Origin: Dasypus novemcinctus
Lineage: Eukaryota > Chordata > Mammalia > Cingulata > Dasypodidae
DNA length: 64,000 nucleotides
Assembly (NCBI RefSeq): GCF_030445035.2
Contig: NC_080677.1
Coordinates: forward strand, 153,637,169-153,701,168
Direction of reading: 5' to 3'
Below, in pieces: positions 34,223 through 44,870 of this stretch (position 1 is its first letter; the number at the start of each line of letters is the position of its first letter). Below the pieces are notes generated by a model that ran no database searches, was not told the origin of the DNA, and saw only the letters and a program-made list of their open reading frames with translations. The position numbers were made by a program, and so were the translations under genes.

Positions 34223-34401
34223 CATTCCCTTCACAAAGGACACCAGTAATAGGATTAAGCCTCATCCTGAATGAGGTGGACCATGCTTTAACTGAAGTAG
34301 CCTCATCAAAAGAGTCTCCTTACAATGGCTCCACACCTACAGGAATGGATTTAATTTGAGACTATGTTTTTCTGGGGAACATAAAGCTTCAAACCACCAC
34401 A
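33883..34401 (-). mobile_element. MaLR-type solo LTR with expanded microsatellite
   Basis: Plus-strand TG at 33883 and CA at 34401, with a perfect 5-bp duplication (ggggc) at 33878-33882 and 34402-34406. Order: 'aaaatgtcccaatcaaaac', 'gatttcagcttcttgcttcc', microsatellite, 'gaatgaggtggaccatgc', 'agtagcctcatcaaaagag' and 'cttcaaaccaccaca'. Same family as 25493-25970 and, in the opposite orientation, 52997-53442. Confidence 0.85.
34137..34219 (+). repeat. (CT)n(TA)n compound microsatellite
   Basis: CCCT-rich start, then about 20 CT units, then about 17 TA units, inside the LTR 33883-34401. The long TA tract is self-complementary and may form a cruciform or be unstable. Frames at 33876-34359 reading Ser/Leu then Tyr/Ile runs are artefacts. 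Confidence 0.95.
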
Positions 34402-34832
34402 GGGGCCGATGAACTCGTTCAATCATTTATCAATCTGTTATTGACCTCTTCTTGGATATATAGTATACCTAGTATACTGCAAAAAGAATCTCAAATTTAC
34501 TTTCACTATGGTGAGTGTTTTCTGAGTCAGAAACTTTGGCTCTCAACCTCTTCCTTCCCTGAGCCCGAGCAAGCCAGCTGTGGCTTTTCTCTTGCTAACT
34601 CTTTAACAGAAAGTCACTTATTCCCTGACCAATGCACATTTCCAGCTGATGCTCAAAGTCAGTGTCTTTCCTTGGAGAGAACTGCCCTCAGTTTTCCTTA
34701 CACTTGCTGTTACTACAGATCTTCCAAACTAAATCAGAAATTGCATGGCTGTTTATCACCCAACTATATATTGCTTTGGGAGTGTAGATATTTGAGGTTG
34801 CCTGATCCACTTTCCTCACTTTACAGATGGCC

Positions 34833-35278
34833 TGAGTTTCCTATGGTGACCACAGCAAAGTGCTATAAACCAGGTGCTTAAAACAACAGAAAGGTATTCT
34901 CTCACTGTCCTGGGGGCCAGAAGGCTCCAGATTCTAAGTAGAAGCAATGGCAGGGCCGAGCTCCTTCCACAGGCACTAGAGAAGAACCCTGGCCTCTTCC
35001 AGCTTCTGGAGGCCCCAGGTGTTGCTTGGCTTGTGGCAGGACCCCTCCAATATGCCTCTGTCTCCATGTGGCCCTCTCCTCCCTGTGTTTCTCCATTCTT
35101 GTGTCCAAATTTCCCTCTTCTTCTAAGGACTCCAGTCATTTTGGATTAGAGCCCACCCTAGTCCAGTATGGGTTTATTTCAACTAATTACATCTTCAAAG
35201 ACCCTATTTCCAAATAAGGTCCCATTCACAGTTTCCAGGTTGACATGAATTTGGGGCAAGCACTATTCAACGAGTACA
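34833..35278 (-). mobile_element. MaLR/MLT1-like LTR, reverse
   Basis: Order 'gtgcttaaaacaacagaaag', 'ctcactgtcctgggggccag', 'aaggactccagtcatttt', 'aattacatcttcaaagacc' and 'ctatttccaaataagg' is typical of this LTR class read backwards. Starts TG (34833) and ends CA (35278). Confidence 0.75.
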
Positions 35279-37076
35279 CAGAGTTGGAACTCTGAAGCCA
35301 AATCACATACTCGGTGTCCACAACTCCTGCCTCTGGGCACATAGCTTCCTACAGGAGGCTTAGCTCTATCATGGACATTATCTGGCCCTTGTCCCTGGTA
35401 CAGTAACACCGTCCTACTGCATGTTTATTATTTATGGATGAATCTGAAATCATTAGGGGTGTATTTCAAGTGGACCTGGCAAACCAAAGGTTGGGAGCCA
35501 GGATCATAAATTCACTCAAATCAATTCTTGGAGCACAGTTTAATGAACACTATTTGAGGTGGGCAAATAAAGGCATGAAGGAGGAAACAAACAAACAAAA
35601 AACCTAGGAAATTGAAGCCAATTAATTTAACATCAGTAGCTGAGAAAATAAAGATGCCCATTCTGTAATCACCTCCACAGGAATGTTATGAATTGAATGA
35701 GGCAGCAGTTTTCCTCTTAGACAATGAATCATGTTAAATTAACCAGACTTCTTTTGATGAGATTACAAATTGACTGCATAGAAGAATGTGCTAGCCATTG
35801 CATTTCTGTACCTGGTGAACCGAATGAGAAACAATTGCAATTCTCATCTTCCCCTTTGGGTTTCAACCAAGCAACTCAACACAGTTTACAGAGATCCAGA
35901 CTCCATCAAATAGGGTCGGGAGGTCACTTGTCCCGGGGCTGGGTTAGTAAGTGATTGGGAGAGGTGAGAAGTGCATCTAAATTCTGGGCTGGGTTCCAAC
36001 AAACACCCCAACCACCGCCTCAGTGGTATGGTGAAAGAAATGATCCCCGTCGTACCCACCCACCCCCAGCCTGCAGGGCTGCTGGAGCAGTAGCTCTGTC
36101 TGTGCAGATTGTTTCCAGCTGGCTTCTTTCCACTCACCAGGGGCTTTTCTCCTAGTAACAGTCTGGGCTCCTCTCCTGCGGATCCCTGATGGGCGGCGGG
36201 TTGAGTCACCGCATGTTATGACGGCTTTATTGAGGTGCTCCAGGAGAGAGCGCCTCTGGAGGATTGGGAGGGAAACCAAGCGGTGCTGAGCTGGGTGAGC
36301 TGTTTAAAATCACAGTGTTTGGTCTTGTTTTCCAGCTCTCAGAGGTAAAATCTTCAAGAGTTCCACTTTGAGGTTTTTGTTTTCCAGAAAGTATATACTG
36401 TGGATCTGGGCTTTTCCCCAAATCCTCCTCTTGTAATTTCAAAGTAAAAAATCTCCCCTCAATTTCAAATCATTCCAAACCATGTGACTTCAATGGAGCC
36501 AGAAATAAAATCTGGTCTTGAGTGATAACTGACCGTTTTCCCTGTTCCTTTCTCCCATCCCCTCACTCTAGGGTGCATGTTTGAGTTAGCTCTCTACCAG
36601 GAAGGAACATTCTCTCCAGATCAGCCCAGCAAGTCCCCAGCATGCCAGAGCTCTGTCAAGTCTGGGTGCTCTTCACCCACCCCTCAAAGAAACCATAACA
36701 TTCGGCTGTCAGCCATAGCAGGCATTCACAGGGTCCCACCCACTCACCAGGGCCAGCTCCTGATGTCACTTACACAAGGTCCCTCCAAGAGGGCGTCTCT
36801 GAGGAGCAAGCCAGTCCATGAGGAGCAGGGACTTGGTAGATAAATGCCCCACCTTCCTCACCCTTCAGGGACAAGCTTTGAGACATATCCTACACAGACT
36901 CTCAAGTGTCCCCAGCAGGACAAAGGCCCTCTTGCAAATAGCGATAATCCACTCCATCACACACCTAAACACACTATTTGCACCCAAACATTGTCTCACT
37001 CTGGTTTGGGAAACTCTAACTAAAAACAAACCTTTCCCACTCCTCAATAACTCCCTGACTCCTCACTCTTATCCTT
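35279..37076. other. Unique sequence
   Basis: About 1.8 kb without a recognised gene or repeat. Frames at 35886-36279 (reverse) and 36577-36843 lack known domains. Confidence 0.4.
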
Positions 37077-37267
37077 TTTTTTTTTAGGAGGTACCAGGGA
37101 TTGAACCTGGGACATCATACATGCGAAACAGGCACTCAACCACTGAGCTACATCCACTCCCCAGTGAGAGCTGGTTTTTTTCATTTGCTTCTTTTGTTTT
37201 TAGGAGGTACCGGGACCTCGTATGTGGGGAGCAGGTTCACCACCTCTTGAACTACATCCGCTCCCCA
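37077..37267 (-). mobile_element. Short two-module tRNA-derived SINE, reverse
   Basis: Two antisense tRNA-like modules in tandem: one with 'gggattgaacctgggac' and 'cactgagctacatccactcc' (about 37085-37162), the other with 'ggtaccgggacc' and 'ttgaactacatccgctcc' (about 37200-37265). A T-run at 37075 is the tail. It is the reverse counterpart of 46302-46507 and lacks the long DAS body. No clear target duplication. Confidence 0.8.
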
Positions 37268-37329
37268 TTCTTCTTCCTTACCTCATTTGAAAAGAGGCAG
37301 GCTCTAACCCAAGGTTCCACCCTGTCCCT

Positions 37330-38600
37330 CTATTCTTGAATCCATCTAGGAATCTCCTACCTCTAGTTGATCTGCCCCCTCCGTACCTTGACATCCACCC
37401 CCAGTGGTTCCCTTCCCTCAACATACACAACATGCTGACCAACCCAAAGCTTCTCCACGGGGCATCTTCTTTACCTCTTAGACTACAGTCTCTCTCACGT
37501 GCTCCCTTTCTGTCCTTCAACTCCTCAATTTATGGACTCAAGCTCCACTTGCTATTTCTAACCCCTCATTGCCCACTTTATGCCGAAAACTTTTAAGTCC
37601 ATTTTCCCTACGACTTCACAGAAACTGTTCCCTTGACGGTGACCTCACCAAAACCAGCATTCCCTCAGCCTTATTCCTCCTTGGTTTCTCCCTTTCCACC
37701 CACCTCCAATCATTTGCTAAGACCCACTGATTCTTCTGAAATGGCCCCACCTCTTTCCTTTCTGGGCCTCTCAAGTGCAGGCCCGTGGATAGACAATTGC
37801 AATGCCACCAGGCTGCTTGACTCTACTTTCTCTCTTCTGCAGTCTTCTACCCAGTGAAGCACAGCTCTGGTGTCACTCAGAACTTCAATGGGGAAGTGGA
37901 TTTGGCTCAACTGATAGAGCGTCCACCTACCACATGGCAGGTCCAGGGTTCAAACCCAGGGCCTCCTGACCCATGTGGAGCTGGCCCATGCGCAGTGCTG
38001 ATGCACGCAAGGAGTGCTGTGCCATGCAGGGGTGTTCCCTGCATAGGGGAGCCCCACGCGCAAGGGGTGTGCCCCGGAAGGAGAGCCTCCCCATGCAAAA
38101 AAAGTGCAGCCTGCCCAGGAGTGGCACCGCACACATGCAGAGCTGATGCAGCAAGATGATGCAACAAAAAGAGACACAGATTCCTGGTGCTGCTGACAAG
38201 AATGCAAGTGGACACAGAAGAACACACAGTGAATGGACACAGAGAACAAACAACTGGGGGAGGGTGTGGAAGGGGAGAGAAATAAATTTTAAAAAAATAA
38301 ATAAATGTTTAAAAAAAAAAAATTCAATGCCTCCCATTGCCTATAGAATAAAGCACAAATTCCACTGCTTGGCTTTTAACCTCTTTGTGTCCTGGCCCTA
38401 ACTCGCTTTTCAGGTTTTTATCCTTCCTTCCTACATAGGAATCAAATTAAATGACTCATCTTACCTTTTTCCATATACTTTCTAGGCTATTCTTTTTGCT
38501 TTATCTCTTTCTATTCACAGTGTACTCAACTCCAAGTCTCAGTTCAACCCATGAAGACTTTTGTGACCATCCTGGTTGGAAATATCTTCTTCTCCCTTAG
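37330..38600 (+). repeat. L2-like LINE remnant interrupted by a SINE
   Basis: The firmest part is 38323-38560 ('ttcaatgcctcccattgcc', 'tatagaataaagcacaaatt', 'ttggcttttaacctcttt', 'gtgtcctggccctaactcg'), a standard L2 phrase. Upstream C/T-rich sequence from about 37330 to 37890 is compatible with L2 but diverged. The SINE at 37891-38322 splits it. Confidence 0.6.
37891..38322 (+). mobile_element. DAS-type SINE, full length
   Basis: Head with 'gggttcaaacccagg', long body with 'gcgcagtgctgatgcacgc', and TAAA/A tail. Short duplication ttcaatg at 37884-37890 and 38323-38329. It is inserted in L2 sequence. The frames at 37854-38337 on both strands are SINE-derived. Confidence 0.93.
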
Positions 38601-38612
38601 AATCCTTAAATG

Positions 38613-38952
38613 GGAAGTGGATATGGCTCAAGTGATTGACCTCCTGCCTACCACAGGGAGGTCCCAGGTTTGGTTTCCAGTGCCTCCTAAAGAAGACGAG
38701 CAAGACAGTGAGCTGACATGACAGGCAGGTGCTGCAAGCTGACGCAATAAGAGACGCAAGGAAAACATAATGAGAGACACACAAAGCAGGGAGAGGAGGT
38801 GGCTCAAGCAATTAAGGCCTCCCTCCCACATCAGAGGTCCTGGGTTCGGTTTCTGGTGCCTCCTGTAAAGAAGACCAGCACACAACAAACAGACACAGCA
38901 AATGCAAGCAACGAGGGGGTGGGGAGAAATAAGATAAATCTTCAAAATAAAA
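38613..38952 (+). mobile_element. Dimeric DAS-type SINE
   Basis: Module 1 at 38613-38690 ('aggtttggtttccagtgcc'). Module 2 at about 38790-38865 ('gggttcggtttctggtgcc'). TAAG/A-rich tail. A 14-bp duplication with one mismatch (agaatccttaaatg and agaatccctaaatg) lies at 38599-38612 and 38953-38966. Confidence 0.93.
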
Positions 38953-38966
38953 AGAATCCCTAAATG

Positions 38967-40394
38967 CCAAATTTCTTAAACTTCCCCTGTATTATAGCCA
39001 TCCACTGTATTTCCCTTTCTAGAGCATATGTTCCTTGGGGGTCAAAGACTGTGTTGTTATCTTTGGATCCCTCATTCTTATGCAAACAAGAAAATCAAGA
39101 AATTTCTGTGGAAGAAAATGTCCAGTTGCCTTTGAGGCAGTTCTACTCTAATAAACTAACAAAACAAAGCCCAGAACCTAAAAACAGTTGTCAATGCAAC
39201 CCTTTCCTGTGTTCTCTTCTTCCTCTCTTCTCCGCTGCCATCAGAAACTTCCAGTAACACTTCCACACTAAGGCCCCCTAGCCTCGCCTGGCTCTTAGGA
39301 CTGCCCATCGGCAGCTCCCTTGTTAAAGCCAAATGGCTTTCCTTCTCCCTGCCAGTCCTTGGCCCCAGAGATCCGGCAGCTCCCGTGGGATGGGAGGCGC
39401 CCAGAGGTGTGGCTAGGCAACTGTTCAACCTGCTTACCTCACTGCAGAGGCCCCGCGGCTCAGGGCTGTGTTGACGTCGGGGAAGGGGCCTCTCAGGAGA
39501 TGCGCGCCAGCCTTCTGTTTGCTTGGAACTTTCCTCTCCGGAGCTTGCTCAGCCACACTCACGGTTGTGTGACAGCTGAATACATCTCTGCGTCCACCCG
39601 AAGGCCTGCCTCCGTTTCACCACCCCAGACAGTCTCCCCAGCCTCGCGAGGAACCGCCGTCTCCTCTGCCCCAGTGTCTCCTCCAGCCGTTCCACAGATA
39701 ACAAAAACTTCTTAGAGAGCTTCATTCCGTCATTAGAGATGACGTTTAAAATACCTGGCAAAACCGCAGGTGCAAGTTAATACCACGGTGCTAATGACTG
39801 GGGCAGAACGAGGGCTGGGCAGGGAGTCTGTGGGGTTGTGTGGCCAGGTTTAACAAGGGTGTAGCTGAATAGGCGAAAGGGTCGGAATGAAACGCTTCGC
39901 AGGCCAGTCTGGGGAGAAGCAAAACAAGGCTCACTGGCCAAGTGTTAACTCAGGGCCGCTAGGGCAGGAGGAGGGCTCCCACCAGGCTGGGCGAGGCCTT
40001 CCTTCCTCACCACCTCCCTCCTTCTCCTCACCCCTGCTCCTCTGCTCCTCCTTTCTCGGCCTCCGCCTTGGGGCCCGGCTTCCAGGTGTTGCTTCCTGGG
40101 GCTCCACACCTGCACCCCCAGCCTCGCAGGTACCAGGAAAGGAGGCTCAACCTCCCCTCCAGTCCCCCACGAGTAAACGCAAATCAAAAAGAGAAGGGGG
40201 CCAACCGATAGGTAATGTTTTCATCGACAACCACGCCTTGCCCTCGTCCCTCAGTCTCAGACGCTCGAGAGAACACCACATAAACTGCCCTGAACCAGAA
40301 AGGCACGTTAGCCACGATTCTGTGGTGACTTTGCCGATGAAAGTTTACCTCAGCCCTCTGTGCTCCTGGGGGGAGCTCTGGATGGTGATTTCAG
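38967..40394. other. Mostly unique, GC-rich stretch without a supported gene
   Basis: 39240-40300 is GC-rich with scattered CpGs. The longest repeat-free frame in the window (39887-40468, 193 codons) lies here. It is Ser/Pro-rich, matches no domain I know, and its 3' end runs into a MIR at 40395, which argues against a conserved exon. A promoter or first exon cannot be excluded, but no motif supports it. Confidence 0.4.
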
Positions 40395-40600
40395 TCCTTT
40401 CAAAAACAGGCGTGAAGAGCTCGAGTCCTCATCCCTCCACTTGCTGTCTGTGGAGTGAGGCTGCTTAACCTCTCTGTTTCCTCTTTTATCAAAAGGAATG
40501 ATTATGGCACATAGCTCATTCATTTGTTTAAATTGATTATTCCACTTAAAGCGCTTGGCACAGTTCCTGGCACATAATGAGCACACAGCATATGTTGGCA
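40395..40600 (+). repeat. MIR
   Basis: Order 'aagagctcgagtcctc', 'taacctctctgtttcctc', 'atggcacatagctcattc', 'gcgcttggcacagttcctgg' and 'cacataatgagcacac' follows the MIR consensus order. Confidence 0.75.
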
Positions 40601-41694
40601 ATTATGCTCTCTCCTTAAGTAGGTCGACCCAGTTATTTCCTTCAGTTTCGTGAAGCAGCATTTGTTCTACCATCACTCTGCCCTTCCAAGTCCCCAGCCC
40701 CGCCATGGCAACTCAGGGAGTGCTTCTGAGCTAACCCGAGGGCCTTTGGCATCCCCTCGTGTCACTGAAGTATCATCTGAAACTCATGTCACTGAAGTGT
40801 CATCTGAAACTGTTTTGACATTTCCCCCCGAGTTTCTCTTTTCTACTTTCTCTCTGGGCATTCTCAGAAATGTGCAAAGTGGCCTCAAATTCCCTCCCAG
40901 GAGACGCAGGGGCTCTCTTTGAAGATACGGGGTTAGGGTCCCAGGGGGGCCTGATGGCCCCTGCAGCAGCCTGGTCTTTTCCAGGTTCCCCCAGAGCTAA
41001 TCCAGTTCTATGCAGGTGTATGCAGAGGGCGTGCTGGGCTAAGAAGGCGCTTGGTTGAGATGGTTTATGTTGTGACCAACCCGTGGTGGTCATTCACCAT
41101 GATCAGGACCTTTTCAGGATTATTGGAAAGCTTGGAGGTTGGAGAGGACAATTCATAGTCTGTTCCAATGAGATCCGCTCTCTATCACGCAGTTTGTTGC
41201 AACGAAAGCAGGTCTCAGGGAGTTCTGTTACACCTACAAATACTTACTGGCCAGCTGGCAACTATCAGTTGTACAGCCTGTTCTGTAAGGTCCGGGAAAT
41301 TGCGGCTCTCTGGTCCTCAGGTGCTCCATCAGGGACCTCGCATGGAAGGTTTGCCTAAGGCAGGTCAAGCAAAATTCCAGCAGCAGGTCTCAGCAGACCT
41401 CTCCAGGAATGGGTGGGAAACTCCTCTGGAAGCCGAAGACCCAGGAATGTGCTTTAAACTGGCGCCATTCCAGAATGCACCTGGGCGGTGGGCCCCCAGG
41501 ACAGGAGGGTCACAACAGTGGGTCAGTGTTTGGAGCCAGTCTGCCACAGCTCCAGTCATTTCACCCCCGTGAAGTCATTTATAAACTCCATTATGCTAAT
41601 TAACAAATCCCTGTTAATGATCAGAAAAAAAGGCGAATTGAAGAGCTTAGAGTTTTCTTCTCTGGAATATGGGTTTTGATTAGTCTTTCACCCC
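40601..41694. other. Unique sequence
   Basis: No gene recognised. Frames at 41083-41603 are short and mutually overlapping. At 41590-41610 'ttatgctaattaac' resembles an octamer/homeodomain site. Confidence 0.4.
40758..40811 (+). repeat. 27-bp direct tandem duplication
   Basis: Units 40758-40784 and 40785-40811 differ at two positions (cgtgtcactgaagta... against catgtcactgaagtg...). Two copies only. Confidence 0.9.
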
Positions 41695-42051
41695 TGTTAC
41701 GGAGTAAATTGTATCCCCAAAGAGATAGGTTCAAGTCCTAAGCCACCAGCCTGCGAATGTGAGCTCATCTGTGAACAAGGCCAAACTGGATTAGCTCTAT
41801 CCAGTATAGCTGGTGCCCACATAGAGAGAGACACAGACAAGCGCTGCATAGACGGGGAGATGGCATGTGACGCAGGCAGAGACCGAGTGGCATCCCGGAT
41901 TGCCAGCCAGCTGCCTCCAGGGCCCATGGTCCTCAGAGGCAGTGCTGGCACCTTGGATTTGGACTTCTAGCCTCCAGAACGGTAAGACAATAAATCCTAT
42001 TGTTTAATCCAATAACCTGCTATTTGTTAGAGCCCCTGGCAAACTAAGACA
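41695..42051 (+). mobile_element. MLT1-type MaLR LTR
   Basis: TG at 41695, CA at 42051, flanked by acccc/ccccc. Order 'gtaaattgtatccccaaaga', 'ttcaagtcctaagcc', 'gaatgtgagctcatctgtg', 'ggacttctagcctccagaac', 'aataaatcctattgttt' (polyadenylation signal AATAAA near 41990) and 'ggcaaactaagaca'. Classic MaLR arrangement. The reverse frame at 41697-41951 is LTR antisense. Confidence 0.85.
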
Positions 42052-42764
42052 CCCCCAAAATTGTGCATTCCCAATTAATGATGAAGATCAAAACACACAC
42101 ACACACACGCACACAACCTTAGCCTAAGGACTTAAATCACAGACAATTCACAGTTTACCATGCTTCAAATCCCTTTTTGTGCTATTCAGGTCAGGAAAAG
42201 TGGCACTGCTTACTTACTCTTAGCCTCCAATCCAACCAAAAAATCAAACAAAACTAGCAGTAAAGTCATACAATGAGGGTCACACCACTGGCCAGTCTTG
42301 TGCCCAGTAACATTGGCTATGTGACCTCATTCCTCCAGTTGCTTGCTGGGGCACGTGCTGCTTATCTCCAGGTTTATCTTTTTGTTGGGGGCCCAGATCA
42401 CAAATTAAATACAGGTAACTAGGGGCCTCATAAGAAGTAGAACTTGGGACCTCAAGCACCCTCTGCAAGTGGCTAGTGGGAAGGTGGTGTAAAGAGTCCT
42501 GCAAGGGGCCCCAAGAAAGGAGCTCTGGGGGGGACAGTACCTGGTTACAGGTAGTCAGGAATGAAAAGAGGCGGCCAGGGTGGGGGGAGCAGGGGAAGTC
42601 AGAATGGGGAGGTGTGGAAACCGTGGCCACGATGACCTTGGACATGATGAAATTCATCAGCTGCCTTAGCTCTTCCAGGGTGGGTGCTTCAACAGGCCCT
42701 GCTGACTGTTCCTTCTGGAGAAGCTGGGGCGGTGGTGCTCACTTTTCGGGCGAGTTCGAAGGGC

Positions 42765-42800
<36 letters not shown>

Positions 42801-43149
42801 CGTGCGCATTTACAGGGCTGAATCCAGGGGTCCTCACCTCATTCCATCAGTCTGTGGGGGGGGACCCGAAACTTGCATTTTCAAAAAGCACCACAGGTAA
42901 CCATCCTGGCGCAGCAGGCCCTGCCCGTGAAGGCAAGAGGCCGTGGGGAGCTGACCTTGGGCCCGGGAGTTTCCTCAGAGGTCTGCGGATGTGCAGCGGC
43001 CTTAGTTCTGAGCACAGGTAGAACGCTACAAACGTTTAAGCCAGGTGACCTGCGTTTCCTCAACTTCCCAAGGACGTTGTCGTGCAGGGTAATGGGCCCG
43101 GTTTGTCTGGCATGAGTCGTGGCAGCCGCAGGTCTGTAGGGACGGTGTA
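42052..43149. other. Unique sequence with (AC)n and (TG)n microsatellites
   Basis: (AC)n at 42091-42115 and (TG)n at 42766-42798. No exon is supported: the 181-codon frame at 42476-43021 reads through the (TG)n run as a Val/Cys repeat. Confidence 0.55.
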
Positions 43150-43545
43150 GGGGTATTCCTCGTTCTCTGCACTTGACTGTGCGCCAGGTCCTCTGGCGGG
43201 GACCTTACGTGGATCTTTCTATTTAATCCTCACATTCAGGGCTCGCCCCGTTTTACAGATAAATGAGGTCAAAAGTTAGGTAAATTGCTAAAGATTATAC
43301 CACTTCTGAAAAAGAGCAAGATTTAGAGCAAGGTGTCTTGTATGCTACCTTTCATGTAAGAAAGCAGGAGAAATAACAAAAAAAAATTGTATGTATGTGT
43401 ATACATGTATTTGCTTATTTTTGCAAATAGAAACTCAGGAAGGTTAAACAAGAAACTAATGAAAGTGGTTACATATAAGGGAGATACCCACCTCCTTTTT
43501 AATATCTTTGAAGTTTGACCCATGTAAATGTTTTCTTTACTTTTT
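43150..43545. repeat. Reverse MIR then L1M fragment
   Basis: 43150-43320 resembles reverse MIR ('tgcgccaggtcctctgg', 'aatcctcacattcaggg', 'ccgttttacagataaatgag'). 43330-43545 matches forward L1M 3' sequence ('gctacctttcatgtaagaaa', 'acaagaaactaatgaaagtg', 'gacccatgtaaatgtttt'). Confidence 0.6.
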
Positions 43546-43676
43546 TAAAAAAAGGATTAATTGAAAAGGGAGAAAGAGAACTAAAGCTAAATATAAACCA
43601 ATGTGCGTTATGGCAAGTTGATGACTTACTGTCAAAGAAAATAATTATTTCAAGTAACTTTTAAAAAGTTATTCTG

Positions 43677-44021
43677 GGAAGCAGATGTGATTCAAGCGAT
43701 TGAACTCCTACCTACCACAAGGGAGGTCTCGGGTTTGGTTCCCAGTGCCTCCTAAAGAAGATGAGCAAGACAGTGAGCTGATGCAACAGGCCAGCGCAAC
43801 AAGCTGACTCAACAAGAGACACAAGGAGGAAAACATAATGAGAGACTTAACAAAGCAGGGAGCAGAGGTGGCACAAGTGATTAGGTACCTCCCTCCCACA
43901 TGACAGGACCTGGATTCAGTTCCCAGTGTTTCCTAAAAGGAAGACCAGCACACAATTAATACACAGTGAGTGCAAATAAGGAATGAGTGGGGAGAAATAA
44001 AATAAATCATAAAAAAAAATT
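43677..44021 (+). mobile_element. Dimeric DAS-type SINE
   Basis: A perfect 12-bp duplication (aaagttattctg) lies at 43665-43676 and 44022-44033. Module 1 'gggtttggttcccagtgcc', module 2 'ggattcagttcccagtg'. Close relative of 38613-38952, sharing its linker with 'aaaacataatgagagac'. Confidence 0.94.
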
Positions 44022-44365
44022 AAAGTTATTCTGAATGCATCTAAGGAAATGGATTTATTCATTATAGTGTTTAATGTTTTCAAAGGAAGGGAAGAAAAAA
44101 CTCTTTCAGTGTACATGGTCTGATGGAAAGGTTCCTGAACAGAAGCTATGTATGTTTGTTATGCAAAACACATTAAACCTCTTGCGTTGAAACTAGAAAA
44201 GTTTGAGAGAGGTCATTAAAAGGTATTGGGGGAAACAGCCATGGCTCTATCAGTTGGGCTCCCATCTACCATATGGGAGGCCCTGGGTTCGCATCCTGGG
44301 GCCTCCTTGTGAAGGCAGCTGGCCCACGCCCATGGAGAGCTGGCGCATCAAGATGACCCAGCCAA

Positions 44366-44744
44366 GAAACACAGAGTAGATACACAGAGGGAGACACCTC
44401 CATAGATACAGCAGTGGTCCCGGGAAGAGAGATGAGCCATTCACCTGAGAGTTTCCAGCTGATCTTGTGAAGAGAACAGAGCAGCTGAGCCTGGAAAGAA
44501 AGGAGCCCTGGGAAGAGAGACGAGCCTTGTGCTGCATGCAGCTGAGATCAGAAGAAGCTGCGCCCACAGAGCCTTAAGAGGAAGAGGAAGGCTGGACCCT
44601 CGCAGACGTCACCTGTCATCTTGCTTCAACACGTGGCAAGAGTTTGGTAAGGAAGTAACCTTGAGTTGGACTCTTCAGGACTTTGTATGTGTAAGCTTTT
44701 ACCCCAAATAAATACCCTTTATAAAAGCCAAAAAAAAAAAAAAA
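44366..44744 (+). mobile_element. Polyadenylated retrocopy of an LTR R region
   Basis: Flanked by a 16-bp duplication with one mismatch (aagatgacccagccaa / aagatgacccaaccaa) at 44350-44365 and 44745-44760. The 364 bases before the A-run align with the minus strand of 32114-32478, inside the ERVL-type LTR 32064-32704. The 5' end falls about 25-30 bases after that LTR's TATA box. The 3' end falls about 18 bases after AATAAA (44707-44712) and is followed by about 15 A. No U3, U5 or internal viral sequence is present. The structure is that of an LTR-started and LTR-terminated RNA inserted by L1-type machinery. Confidence 0.85.
44707..44712 (+). promoter_or_regulatory. Polyadenylation signal in the LTR-RNA retrocopy
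   Basis: AATAAA, with the A-run starting at about 44730. The same block is present as its complement at 16767-16772 and 52274-52279 in the solo LTR copies. Confidence 0.8.
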
Positions 44745-44870
44745 AAGATGACCCAACCAAAAAGGGAGACAGACAGACACAGAAGAACGCACAGCAAATT
44801 GACACAGAGAGCAGACAGCAAACAAGCCGGGGACGGGGAGGAGAGGGGAATTTTAAAAAAAGGTATTGGG

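Larger units (their letters stand above)
44231..44857 (+). mobile_element. DAS-type SINE split by an LTR-RNA retrocopy
   Basis: A perfect 13-bp duplication (aaaaggtattggg) lies at 44218-44230 and 44858-44870. Left part 44231-44365 includes the head with 'gggttcgcatcctgg' and the linker. Right part 44745-44857 resumes with 'gatgacccaaccaaaaag' and ends in the G-rich and A-rich tail. The 44366-44744 insert sits between duplicated SINE sequence. Without the insert the SINE would be about 232 bp. Confidence 0.92.

Noticed and set aside
33876..34359. Frames with Ser/Leu and Tyr/Ile repeats
   Set aside because: Translation of the (CT)n(TA)n microsatellite.
39887..40468. 193-codon Ser/Pro-rich frame in a GC-rich stretch
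   Set aside because: No recognisable domain, overlaps a MIR at its 3' end, and has no promoter or splice evidence. It remains the best non-repeat candidate for a transcript search.
42476..43021. 181-codon frame
   Set aside because: Reads through a (TG)n microsatellite as a Val/Cys repeat; typical chance frame.
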